Below, piece by piece: positions 35,774-47,328 of a stretch of 64,000 nt of DNA. Every line of letters starts with the position of its first letter. Position 1 is the stretch's first letter. Location of the stretch: contig NC_064820.1 in NCBI RefSeq assembly GCF_024166365.1, positions 141,938,001 to 142,002,000 on the forward strand, read 5' to 3'. The stretch comes from Elephas maximus indicus. Lineage: Eukaryota > Chordata > Mammalia > Proboscidea > Elephantidae. The notes below the pieces were generated by a model. It was given only the letters and a program-made list of their open reading frames with translations, did no database searches and had not been told where the DNA came from. The translations under genes and the position numbers were made by a program.

Positions 35774-35803
35774 AAAAAAAAAAAAAAAATTTTTTTTTTT
35801 TTT
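35774..35803. repeat. A16T14 near-perfect palindrome in L1 5'UTR
   Basis: A run of sixteen A immediately followed by fourteen T, with no spacer. The equivalent place in the first L1 (about 7320-7340) has neither run, so it arose after or at insertion of this copy. Confidence 0.85.
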
Positions 35804-36299
35804 ACCAGTCTCGGGTTGCTATGGCACAGCTGCAGCACCCACCCAGCAGAGCACTCTAGAGAACAGGACATGGCTTTCTCACAGACATTCAGGGGAAGGT
35901 TGTCAGCCCCCTGCCTTCCTCAGAGTGTGACCTCCTGCTGCTACCAGAAACCCATGCATACATCAATCACCACTGCTCCTCTAAGAGCCTATGTAAGAGC
36001 CTGTATGACACCCTAGGTGACTGACTACTGGGACACCTGAGCTGAATCTATACAAGAATAGTGAATGAATTCCTAGGCTCATATACCTGGTAACAACTCG
36101 AGCCATCTGGTAACAAGACATCAGTGCTTCAAAGTCTCCAATTATCAAGTTAGCTCACTCTAGTAGCCTATTTGGGTATATCAAAACAAAACAAAGCAAG
36201 AAGCTAGGACATAGTGAGCAAACCTAAAATAAATTAATACAATAATTATAGATGGCTCAGAGACAACAGTCAATATCAAGTTACATAAAGAAGCAGACC

Positions 36300-37256
36300 A
36301 TGATTGCTTCAACAAACTCCCAAAGAAACAAGGACCTTTCCGGATGAAGATGTATTTCTAGAATTACCAGATGTAGAATACAAAAGATTAATATACAGAA
36401 CTCTTTGAGACATCAGGAAGGAAATCAGGCAAAATGCAGAACAAGCCAAGGAGCACACAGATAAAGTAGTTGAGGAAATTAAGAAGATTATTTAAGAACA
36501 AAAGGAAAAATTGAATAGGCTGCAAGAATCTATAAGAGACAACAATCAGAAATTCAGATTAGCAATAAAATTTCAGAATTAGACAACTCAGTAGAAAGTG
36601 AGTGGAGCAGAATTGAGAAGATGGAAGTAAGAATTAGTGAGACTGAAGATGAAACACTAGACAACAACATATTTGAAGAAAAATCAGATACAAGAACATT
36701 GAAAAATGAAGAAACCATAAGAATCATGTGGGACTCTATTAAAAAGAATAACCTACATATGATAGGAGTAACAGGACAGGGAGGGATAACAGAAAACACA
36801 GAGAGAATTGTTGAAGATTTGTTGGCAGAAAACTTCCCTGACATTGTGAAAAATGAAAGGATATCTATGCAAGATGCTCATCAAAACACATACAAGGTAG
36901 ATCCCAAAAGAAAGTCACCAAGACATATTATAATCAAACTTGTTAAAACCAAAGATAAAGAGAAAATTTTAAGAGCAGCCAGGGATAAGCAAAAAGTTAC
37001 CTACAAAGGAGAATCAATAAGAATAAGCTCGGGCTACTCAGCAGAAACCATGCAGGCAAGAAGGCAATGGGATGACATATATAAAGCACTGAAAGAGAAA
37101 AATTGCCAGCCGAGAATCATATATCCAGTAAAACTGTCTCTCAAATATGAAGACGAAATTGGAACATTTCCACATAAACAGAAGCTTAGGGAATTTGCAA
37201 AAACCAAACCAAAACTACGAGAAATACTAAAGGGAATTCTCTGGTTAGAAAATTAA
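36300..37256 (+). pseudogene. LINE-1 ORF1 remnant (second copy)
   Basis: The likely initiator ATG at 36300 reads MIASTNSQRN before an early frame break. An early coiled-coil region is scrambled by stops (for example TGA at 36345 and TAA near 36494). The second half is open from 36621 to 37256 (211 codons): a helical linker, RRM-like (DPKRKSPRHIIIKL) and C-terminal domain (RRQWDDIYKALKEKNCQPR). This is the longest intact L1 domain stretch in the window. Confidence 0.85.
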
Positions 37257-37705
37257 TATCAGATATCAACCCAAGACTAGAACACAGGACAGAGCACCAG
37301 ATATCAACCCAGAGAGGAAAATCACAAAAATAAATAAAGATTAAAAAATGCTCAAAACAAGGAATCAGTGATGTAATTATGTAAAAGATGACAATTTTAA
37401 ATCAGTAAAGTGGGACTAAATAAATTACTCATGGATCTTCTATATGGTGAGGAAATCAAAGAGATATAGGGAGATACAAGTTAGGTTTAAACTTAGAAAA
37501 ATAGGTGTAAATATTAAGGTAACCAAAAGGAGATTAATAATCCTACTCATCAGTATAAAATACAAGAAAAAAATAAAGACTCAGAAAAAACAAAATCAAC
37601 AACAATGAAAAAGAGGATCACACAATTTACAAAGAAAAACTATCTAGCACAAAAAAATAAGTGGAAAAATGAAACTGTCAACAACACACACAAAAAGACA
37701 TCAAA

Positions 37706-40700
37706 ATGACAGCACTAAACTCATGCCATCTATAATCACACTGAATGTAAATGGATTAAATGCACCAATAAAGAGACAAAGAGTTACAGAATGGATAAAA
37801 AAAGATCCATCTATAAGCTGCTTACAAGAGACACACCTTAGACACAAACAAATCAAAACTGAAAGGATGGAAAAATATATATTAAGCAAACAACAATCAA
37901 AAAAGAGTAGGAGTAGCTATACTAATTTCTGATGAAAGAGGCTTCAAACTTAAATCTACCACAAAGGATAAGGAAGGACACTATATAACGATTAAAGGGA
38001 CAATATACCAGGAGGATATAACCATATTAAATACTTATGCACCCAATGACAGGGCTGCAAGATACATAAAACAAACTCTATCAGCACTAAAAAGTGAGAT
38101 AGACAGCTCCACAATAATAGTAGAAGACTTCAACACACCACTTTCGGTGAAGGACAGGACATCCAGAAAGAAACTTAATGAAGACACGGCAGAGCTAAAT
38201 GCCACAATCAACCAACTGGACCTCATAAAACCCAGTGCCGTCGAGTCAATTCTGACTCATAGTGATCCTATATGACAGAGTAGAACTGCCCCATACAGTT
38301 TCCAATTAGTGCCTGGCGGATTTAAACTGCCGACCCTTTGGTTAGCAGCCATAGCACTTAACTACTACAACACCAGGGCTTGCACTTGACCTCTTAGACA
38401 TACAAAACACTCCACCCAACAACATCCAAGTGTACTTTCTTTTCCAACACACATGGAACATTCTTTAGTATAGACCACATATTAGACCATACAGCAAGCC
38501 TTAACAGAATCCAAAACATCGAAATATTACAAAGCTACTTCTCTGACCACAAAGCCTTAAAACTAGAAGTCAATAACAGAAAAACCAGGGAAAAGAAATG
38601 AAACATATGGAAACTGAAAAAATACTTTTCTCAAAAACAATTGGATTATAGAAGAAATTAAGGGCAGAATAAAGAAATTTATTGAATCCAATGACAATGA
38701 AAACGTTTTTGATCAGAACCTTTGGGACACAGCTAAAGTAGTGCTCACAGGTCAATTCACACCAAAAAACGTACACATACAAAAAGAAGAAAGGGCCAAA
38801 ATCCAAGAATTATCACTACAACTCAAACAAATAGAAAGAGAGCCAGAAAAGAGACCCTTAGGCACCAGAAGAAAGCAAATATAAAAATTAGAGCAGAATT
38901 AAATGAAGTAGAGAACGGAAAAAACAATTGAAAGAGTTAACAGGACCAAAAGCTGGTTCTTTGAAAAGATTAACAAAACCAATAAACCATTGGCCAGATG
39001 GACAAAAGAAAAACAGGAAAGGAGGCGAATAACCCAAATGAGAAATGAGATGGGTGATATCAAAACAGACACTACTGAAATTAAAAGAATCATAACAGAA
39101 TACTATGAAAAATTGTATTCTAACAAATTTGAAAACCTAGAGGAAATGGACAAATTTCTAGAAACACATTACCTACCTAAACTAACACATACAGAGACAG
39201 AACAGCTAAATAAACCCATAACAGAAGAAGAGATTGAAAAAGTAATGTAAGAACTCTCAACAAACAAAAGTCCTGGCCCTGGCAGCTTCACTGGAAAGTT
39301 CTACCAAACTTTCCGAGAAGAGTTAATACCTCTACTACTAAAGGCATTTCAGAGCATAGAAAAGCTTGGAGTACTCCCAAACTCATTCTATGAAGCCAGG
39401 ATAAACCTGATACCAAAATCAGATAAAAAGACACCACAAAAAAAGAAAATTACAGGCCTATATCCCTTATGAACTTAGAGGCAAAAATCTTCAACAAAAT
39501 TCTAGCCAATAGAATTCAACAACATATCAAAAAAAAATTCACCACCACCAAGTGGGATTCATACCAGGTACGCAGGGATGGTTCAATATTAGAAAAACAA
39601 TCAGTGTAATCCACCATATAAATAAAACAAAAGACAAGAACCACATGATCTTATCAATTGATGCATAAAAGGCATTTGACAAAGTCCAACACCCATTCGT
39701 GGTATAAACTCTCAGCAAAATAGGAAAAGAAGGAAAATTCCTAAACTTTCTAAAGATGTCCCGGATAAATAAGGCATTACTGAAAAAAGAAGAATAAAGT
39801 GGGAGGCCTTACTTTACCTGATTTTAGAACCTATTATACCGCCACAGTAGACAAAACAGCCTGATAGTGGTACAACAGCAGATACATGGACCAATGGAAC
39901 AGAATTGAGAATCCAGACATAAATCCATCCACATAAGAGCAGTTGATATTTGACAAAGGACCCAAAACAGTTAAATGGGGAAAAGACAGTCTTTTTAACA
40001 AATGGTACTGGCATAACTGGATATCCATCTTCAAAAAAATGAAACAAGACCCATACCTCACAGCATGCACAAAAACCAAGTCAAAATAGATCAAAGACCT
40101 AAATATAAAATCTAAAACGATAAAGATCCTGGAAGAAAAACTAGGGACAATGCTAGGAGTCCTAATACATAGTGTAAACAGTATACAAAACATTACTAAC
40201 ATTGTACAAACACCAAAAGAGAAATTAGGTACCTGGGAGCTCTTAAAAGTCAAACACGCTCATCCAAACACTTCACCAAAAAAAGTAAAAAGATTACCTA
40301 CAGATAGGGAAACAGTTTTTAGCTATGACATTTCTGATCAGCCTCTGATCTCTAAAATCTACATGATACTGCAGAAACTCAACAACAAAAAGACAAATAA
40401 CTCAATTGAAAAATGGGTGAAGGGTATTAACAGGCACTTTACCAAAGAAGATATTCAGACTGCTAACACATACATGAGGAAATGCTCACGATCATTAGCC
40501 ATTAGAGAAATGCAAATCAAAACTACAATGAGATTCCATCTCACCCCAACAAGGCTAGCATTAATCCAAAAAACACAAAATAATAGCTGTTGCAAAGGTT
40601 ATGAAGAGACTGGAACACTTATACATAGCTGGTGGGAATGTAAAATGTTGTAGGCACTTTGGAAATCAATTTGGAACAGAACTGCTATGTGACCCAGCAA

Positions 40701-40993
40701 TTCCACATCTTGGAATATACCCTAAAGAAATAAAAGCCTTCACACAAACAGATATATACACACCCATGTTCATTGCAGCATTATTTACAATAGCAAAAAG
40801 TTGGAAGCAACAAAGGTACCCATCAACGGATGAATGGATAGATAAATTATGGTGTATTCACACAATGGAATACACAACGATTAAGAACAAGAATGAATCT
40901 GTGAAACATTTCATAACATGAAGGAATTGGGAAGGCATTATGCTGAGTGAAATTAGTTGCAAATACAAATATTGTATGAGAGCACTATTATAA
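37706..40993 (+). pseudogene. LINE-1 ORF2 remnant lacking the RT catalytic core
   Basis: Begins at ATG 37706, with endonuclease motifs LNVNGLNAPIKR and SCLQETHL in a frame that breaks at about 37900. FSDHKAL-like coding lies near 38540. It then continues past the SINE insertion. RT begins ([11 protein letters not shown] region near 39395), but near 39745-39755 the sequence jumps from 'gaaggaaaattccta' to 'gatgtcccggataaataaggc', removing the block that in the first L1 holds TRQGCPLS and FADD. The C-terminal part continues from 40150 and ends at TAA 40991-40993. No RT activity is possible. Confidence 0.9.
38227..38383 (-). mobile_element. AfroSINE inserted into L1 ORF2, antisense
   Basis: A short-form AfroSINE interrupting L1 ORF2 in the endonuclease coding part. 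Flanks ACTGGACCTCAT (38215-38226) and ACTTGACCTCTT (38384-38395) are two copies of the L1 target with 10 of 12 matches. It is therefore younger than this L1, giving a relative age. Confidence 0.95.
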
Positions 40994-42009
40994 GAGCTCT
41001 AGATAAAGTTTAAATACAGAAGAAAATATTCTTTGATTGTTATGAGCATAGGGAGGGAGGGAGAGGGATATTCACTAACTAGATAGTAGACAAAAATTTT
41101 TTAGGGGAAGGGAAGGCAGCACATAACACAGGGATAATCAGTACAACTGAACTAAACCGAAAGCAAAGAAGTTTCCTGAATACAACCAAAAGCTTTGAAG
41201 GCCAGAGTAGCAGGGATGGGGATCTGGGGACCACAGTTTCAGGGGACATCTAGGTCAATTGGCATAACAAAAAGTATTAAGAAAACGGTCTTCATTCCAC
41301 TTTGGTGGGAGGTGTTTGGTGTCTTAAACGCTAGCAAGCAGCCATCTAAGACATGACAATTGGTCTCAACCCACCTGGAGCAAAGGAGAATGAAGAACAC
41401 CAAAGACACAAGGTAAATAGGAGCTCAAGAGACAGAAAGGCCCACACAAACCAGAGGCTCCATCAACCTGAGACCGGAAGAGCTAGATCGTACCTGGCTA
41501 CCAAGGATCACTGCCCTGACAGAGAACACAACAGAGACTCCCTGAAGGAGCAGGAGAACAGTGGGATGCAGATCTTAAATTCTCATAAAAAGACCAGGCT
41601 TAATGGTCTGACTGAGACCAGAGGGGCCCTGACAGTCATGGTTCCCAGACGTTTTGACAGTCCAAGATTGGAACCATTCCTGAAACCAACTCTACAGACA
41701 GGGATTGGCCTGGACTATAAGTTAGACAACGATGCTGGTAAGGAAGGAATGAACTTCGTGACTCAAGTAGACACATGAGGCTATGTGAGTGACTCTTGAC
41801 TGGTGGCGAGATGAGAAGGAAGGAGGGGACCGGAGCTGGCTCAATGGACATGGGGAATAGAGGGTGGAGAGGAGAAATGTGCTGTCTCATGAAGGCGAGA
41901 GCAGCTGGGAGTGCACAGCGGGGTGTATATGGCTTTTTATATAAGAGACAGACTTGATTTGTAAGCTTTCACCTAAAGCACAGTAAGTAAAAAAAAAAAA
42001 AAAAAAAAA
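40994..42009 (+). other. LINE-1 3'UTR (second copy)
   Basis: Co-linear with 13109-14120: a G-run tract (41051-41067), the 'caattggtctcaacccacctgga' block near 41369, and 'gtaagctttcacctaaagcacagta', followed by a long A run. The open frame 41353-41778 parallels 13534-13875 and is probably only shared UTR sequence. Confidence 0.85.
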
Positions 42010-42027
42010 AAAACCCACTAAGCCAAG

Positions 42028-42627
42028 TTATCTAAATGAAAGAATGGTTTTCATCAAAACATGTGATAACAAATATCTGCGTCTTATTGAAGACTCATCT
42101 TAAGGAAACAGAAATCTACCTGATAATTTGGTGAGGATTATATGATGAATGATTGCAAATAGACAAATAAATGACACTTCATGTGGAAGAAAAACTCTAG
42201 GTTAACCATCATTGAAATACCTTTAATATAAGAGTAAAATTGTTATTTCCTAATTCCACTCTCTTTATCCAGGCTCCTGGTTCCCAAAATTTAAATAATC
42301 TCTCCCTTCTCTGAATGGCAATCGTAATTTTTTAATTATATGACTATTATAATTTTTATATTTTCTCTGTCAAAGACTAAAAACATTTTGTGAAGGGATA
42401 CTCTGAACAACTCAGTATCACTCAGTCCATCTTACATATCTTGTGCAGAGTAGCCTCTCAATAACTGTTCATAATAAAAAAAAGATTGCATGATGCTTAC
42501 AATAATTAAACAATTTCTGTATTAAATATGTTTGTGCTTAACGTGACAACTTTACAAAGTGTTTCAAGAAATTATCAGCCTATATTCAAAAGTAAAACCT
42601 TCAGAAATTATATGACATTACATAATA
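42028..42627. other. Non-coding sequence, nothing recognised
   Basis: AT-rich; no gene signal. Confidence 0.45.
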
Positions 42628-42642
42628 TTTTATAGTCTTTAC

Positions 42643-42858
42643 TTTTTTTACCCAAACCCATTGCCCATGCATTGATTCCAACTCATAGCAACCCTGTAGA
42701 ACACAGGAACACTGCCCCATAGGGTTTCCAAGGCTGTAATCTTTATGGAAACAGACTGCCACATCTTTCTGCCATGGAGAGTTTGGTAGGTTCTAACCAC
42801 TGACCTTTCAGATAGCGGCCAAACAATTAACCGCTGCACCACTAAAAACTAGGGCTCC
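42643..42858 (-). mobile_element. AfroSINE (long form), antisense, 15-bp duplication
   Basis: Long-form copy with the middle block 'ccatggcagaaagatgtggcagtctgtttcc' on the minus strand. TTTTATAGTCTTTAC (42628-42642) and TTTTATAGTCTCTAC (42859-42873) are copies of the target with one mismatch. Confidence 0.94.
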
Positions 42859-42873
42859 TTTTATAGTCTCTAC

Positions 42874-43833
42874 AGCAAACTTATATTTGAAAGTTCTGTC
42901 CTCGAGGTAGATAGGTGACCTCTATATTTTCTAACAAAGTTTCAAAGAATAAACTTTCGTTACCAGTGGTTTTAAAAAATCAACTGATGTGTGGAGAAAG
43001 ACATTTGTTTCTTTTTAAGTATACATGCATTAACAATTCCACCATAACTTCTGCTCTGGAAAAATTTTAGTAGGAATGAAAAAAAAATTACACTTTGAGA
43101 AATAAGTGCCATCCAGAGATACTGAGATATGGTTGGGAGTTAATTGTCCAATACTATTTAGTACAAAAAGAGTGGAAGATAAGGCATCTAACTGATGCAG
43201 TAGTAGTCATTCGCACCTCTGAAAGTTGCAGGAGGCATTTTTAACAGCTTTCATTTTCTTTGCAGGAGATCTCCTTTTTGCAGTGAATGGAATATTCACT
43301 GTTTGTTCTAGCTCACATTTACTTAGCAAGAGCTGTTATCGTCCAGGCACGCACCTTCACAGAATAAGAGATGTAGAGCAACAATGGCCTTCATCATAAG
43401 CACAATTCTTTGGGTAAGCAGCTCTTGTAGTATTAAGTGCTTTCCATTCTGCCTTGGGACTTTGTCGACTTGAGTAGGTTTTTTCTTGAGGTGCACAGAT
43501 GGCCCCTTTGTGTTCATTATTATATATTGTTAATCTACGGTGGTGGGGAAATCAGTGGATTTCTTTTCTCCCCTTCCTTTGTAACCTGCATTTTAATTTA
43601 GATCCTAGTAATTAGTTTTGAAGCAAATGAATAAATGGAATTATAGTACTACTTTCTGTGATTCTGTGGAGTGAAAACATGTCAGGCTTTCCATCATAAC
43701 CCTTTTATGGATAAATAATTTTATTGGAATTTTTTGGTGATGCTATGCTTTTTTCACTGATGAAATGGATGCTGAAATCATTGCTGTTAGTTTTTTTATT
43801 ATTTCAAAAAACGGGGTGCCAATTGCAAGTAGG
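42874..43833. other. Non-coding sequence, nothing recognised
   Basis: No recognised gene or repeat. Confidence 0.45.
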
Positions 43834-44115
43834 ACGTATCAGTCTCATGTTCCACAAAGCACATTACACACAAGACATATCAGTCCCATGGCACATCGCA
43901 CTTCCTGGTTATACCTGAGCCATAAAATATCTTATTCAATTTTCCAAAAATAGACAAAAACACATATGAAATACTAATTAAACACTGCACTTGCTACACA
44001 TAATTTTTATCAGTTTGATTTAGAGTAGGCCATATTGGTACCATGTTCCATGACGCACACCACACACTTGGGACATATGGATCCCATCGCCCAGAAAGTG
44101 CATCACAAACTGTTT
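43834..44115. repeat. Degenerate two-by-two tandem repeat of a 41-43-bp unit
   Basis: Four related monomers: 43834, 43875, 44030 and 44073. Each contains a CATAT..(C/G)..CCCATG-like core followed by a CA-rich stretch (for example CGTATCAGTCTCATGTTCC, CATATCAGTCCCATGGCAC, CATATTGGTACCATGTTCC, CATATGGATCCCATCGCCC). The pair at 43834-43915 is repeated 196 bp downstream. A further partial core lies at 44434-44453. No open frame spans it, and the family is unknown to me. Confidence 0.6.
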
Positions 44116-45660
44116 TCACTCCCAAAACTCATTTACTTGAATATTTCCGAATGCCAGTAACCATACCTTCCCAATAACACAAAGAAAATAGTAAATATGC
44201 TTTTAAGCCTTATCTCACTGTAAAGAAGCCAAAGACAAAAAAAAAAAAAAAAAAAATGCAATTATTTCTCTGAGAAGCATCCCCTCATACGAATGGCTCT
44301 CAACACTCAAATGTGGTGCAAACCAACTTCCTTGTTTTTTAGGCAGTTGCACCAGTATCTGCCACACCAAAAAGTACTAAAGTGGCTCAAACGCATGCCA
44401 ACCTACCTCCAGTACTGGAAAAATGTAACACAGGCATATATATCCCATGGTCCTATTTCTAAAATTTTATGCAACCATTGTGAAAATGTTTCCTGGGCTG
44501 GAATTCAATATTTCATCTTGAATGTCTTTCTTTCCTTTTCTTCTGTCCCCCTTTTTAAGTCTTGGGGAAAAAATGGGAAAACATTTTGAAGAAAATGTTC
44601 TATTGCTAAGAATGGTAAATGCAAATAGAGTATTGTCAAGTGAGGAAGAAACTTACATCAAGGTTAATTGTATTTTAAAATAATGTACTAAATGCCATTT
44701 GCCCAGAAGGATAACAGCGACAACAAAAAACTATGTACATAAAAAGCTGGACTTTGAAAATACTATAGCACCCTAGTAAAAATGCCCTGAGGCCCCAGGT
44801 TCTAGAATGTTCCGTGGAGAAAGTTGAGATGAGGTTAAGAGATTAGAGCTCCTTTTCCCATACCATACCCTTCCCTTAACATTTGCATCCAGAATTTGCT
44901 AGAGTTAGCCCAGGGTTTCTGAAGAAAACAAAGCCTCTGGGACCCAACAACTGGAGTTCAAATTTGGCTCTAGCTGGAAATTCAAAGAGTTGAATAATCC
45001 CTCTGAATCTCAGGCTCCTCTAGAAAAGCAGACACCTAAAAGTACTTTGTTTATAGAGTCTCTTATTTGTGTTACATACTGGTTATATGAGCACCAAGCT
45101 TTTGAAATAAAAAGGCACTAGCCTAAAGTGGAGTGCTCATGTTATGCCTGGAGAGCTTTGCTTAATAATAAAAATCCTTCCGTCAAACTGAGTTTTGAGG
45201 ATAAATTTCAAATCAACTTGATTGAAATGACAAAGAAGAAAAATGTTTTCATTGTTGATAGTCTGTAATTCCTAAACCCCAAAGGGGCAGCTTCCCACTT
45301 GGACGTGTTGCACCTGTGCACACATTATTGTGCGTGCTTCATCTTGTAGTGTCAACATGGCTGATATGTGACCACCGCACACTGACCCAGTCATACAGTG
45401 ACTGATGTTCACTGTATGAAGCTTTTGTGATTGATCATTGCCTATGCTATCAAAGTTATGAAATACTGTGACTATTACCCCTGAATATAAGCATTAGTTT
45501 ATCACCAACATAACCATGAGCTTCTTTATTATAAAGTCTTTAAATGATTACTTAATTAAAAAATAAAAAAATAGAGTAAGTTCTACACCTAACTGTATCC
45601 GAGCTTGCTTAATTCTAAATATCCCTAAACATTACTAAAGTATCATTGGCTAACAAAGAA
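44116..45660. other. Non-coding sequence, nothing recognised
   Basis: A plus-strand frame at 44293-44589 (98 codons) has no domain. An A run is at 44239-44256. Possible MIR traces lie near 44945-45030. An 11-bp perfect stem is at 45391-45419. Confidence 0.4.
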
Positions 45661-45664
45661 GCAA

Positions 45665-47045
45665 AGGCAATGCAATGGAGAAAGGATAGTTTTTTCAACA
45701 AATGGTACTGGAACACCTGAACGTTTACATGCAATCAATCAAGCAATCAGCCAGTCAACAAACCTAGACACAGAGCTTACATCTTCCATAAAAATCAACT
45801 CAAAAAAATCATAGGCCTAAATGTAAGGCACAAAATTATACAATTTCTAGAAGATAATAAACGAGAAAATCTAGGGGACTTTGGGTTTGCTGATGATTTT
45901 AAAACACCAGAAGTATAAATAACCCATAAAAGAAAAAATAACTTGGACTTCCTTAAAATTAAAGATCTCTGCTCTGCAAAAGACACTTAAGACAATGAAA
46001 AGACAAACCAGGGACTCGGAGAAAATATTTGCAAAACGCATGTCAGATGCAGGACTTGTGCCTAAAATGTACAAAGAACTCTTAAAACTCAGTGATAAGA
46101 ACAACTTGATTACAAAATGAACAAAAGACCTAAATAGACACCTCACCAAAGAAGACACACAGATGCCAAATACAAAAAATGCTCAACGTTATATGTCATT
46201 AGGGAATTGCAAATTAAAACAACAATGAAATATCACTCATTAAAATCCAAAACACCAAATGTGGACGAGGATATGGACCATTAATTACTGGTGAGAATAC
46301 AAAATGGTATTGTCACTTTAGAAGGCAGTCTGGTAGTTTCTTATAAACCTAAGCATAGGCTTACCACATGACCCAGCAATTGTGCTCCTAGATAATCACC
46401 GAAATGGATAGAAATCATACAAATATTTATAGAAGCTTTATTTGTAATTGCCAAAATTTGAAAGCAGACAAGATGTCCTTTAGTACATGAATAAATAAAC
46501 TATGATGCATTCACACACCGGAATATTATTTAGTGATAAAGAGAAATGAGTTATCGGGCCACAAAAAGGTATAGGGGAAACTTAAATGCATATTGCTAAG
46601 TGAAAGAAGCCAGTTTGAAAAATTACATACTGTATGATTCCAAATACATGACGTCCTGGAAAAAGAAAAACTACGGAAACAGTAAAAATGTCAGTGGTTA
46701 CTAGGCATTCAGGGGGAAGAAAATGGAAGGATGAACAGGTGGTGTATGGGACATTTTTAGGGCAGTGACACTATTCTTTCTATACGATGCACGACATTAT
46801 ACATTTATCAAACCCATGGAACTGTACAACACAAAGGTGAACCTTAATGTAAACTATGACCTTTAGTAATAATGTATCTATATTGATACATCAATTGTAA
46901 CAAATGTATCACAGGAAGGCACTATGTTAATAATAAGAGAACAACATACAGGAGGAATGGGAGGGTGTGAGAACTCTGTACTTTCTGTACAATCTTGCTA
47001 TAATTGAATACTGCTCTAAAAAATAAAGCCTATTAGAAAAAGAAA
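45665..47045 (+). mobile_element. Ancient LINE-1 (L1M-like) 3' fragment
   Basis: 5'-truncated, old L1 covering the end of ORF2 and the 3'UTR. ORF2-like wording includes 'caacaaatggtactggaacacc', 'tagaagataataaacgaga', 'ctaaatagacacctcaccaaagaagacacacagatg', 'tgacccagcaattgtgctcc', 'ggaatattatttagtgataaagag'. Its 3'UTR differs from that of the two afrotherian L1s, and every frame is closed, consistent with a pre-afrotherian age. Confidence 0.85.
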
Positions 47046-47126
47046 TTAATAGCTAACCCCACCCATTGATCCTTTTATTCATTAATTGATTCATTTATTT
47101 AATAAACATTTATTGAATACCTAATG

Positions 47127-47328
47127 AGCCCTGGTGGCAAAGTGGTTAAAGTGCTCGGCTGATAACCAGAAGGTCACGGTTTGAACCCAACAGCCACTCC
47201 ACGGGAGAAAGATGGGGCAGTCTGCTTCCCTAAAGATTACAGCCTTGAAAACCCAATGGGACTGTTTTACTCTGTCCTATAGTATCCCTATGAGTTGAAA
47301 TCAACTCAACTTCAATGGTTTGGTTTGA
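47127..47328 (+). mobile_element. AfroSINE (long form), sense
   Basis: Head GAGCCCTGGTGGCAAAGTGG, the long-form middle 'gggagaaagatggggcagtctgcttcc', and a diverged tail 'gagttgaaatcaactcaacttcaatgg'. No clear flanking duplication remains, so it is probably one of the older copies. Confidence 0.92.

Larger units (their letters stand above)
34760..42009 (+). mobile_element. Second LINE-1, complete ends, internally deleted
   Basis: A 7.25-kb L1 in the same orientation as the first. AAAACCCGCTAAGCCAAG at 34742-34759 is repeated as AAAACCCACTAAGCCAAG at 42010-42027 (17 of 18), showing that both insertion ends are present. Contents are a 5'UTR, ORF1 remnant, ORF2 remnant, 3'UTR and an A run of more than 20. 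Compared with the first copy it lacks roughly 670 bp of the reverse transcriptase between the positions equivalent to 11180 and 11857, and it carries an AfroSINE at 38227-38383. It is non-functional. Confidence 0.95.

Noticed and set aside
43834-44115. CRISPR-like direct repeats
   Set aside because: Monomers are degenerate, partly abutting and without uniform spacers, and the genome is mammalian.
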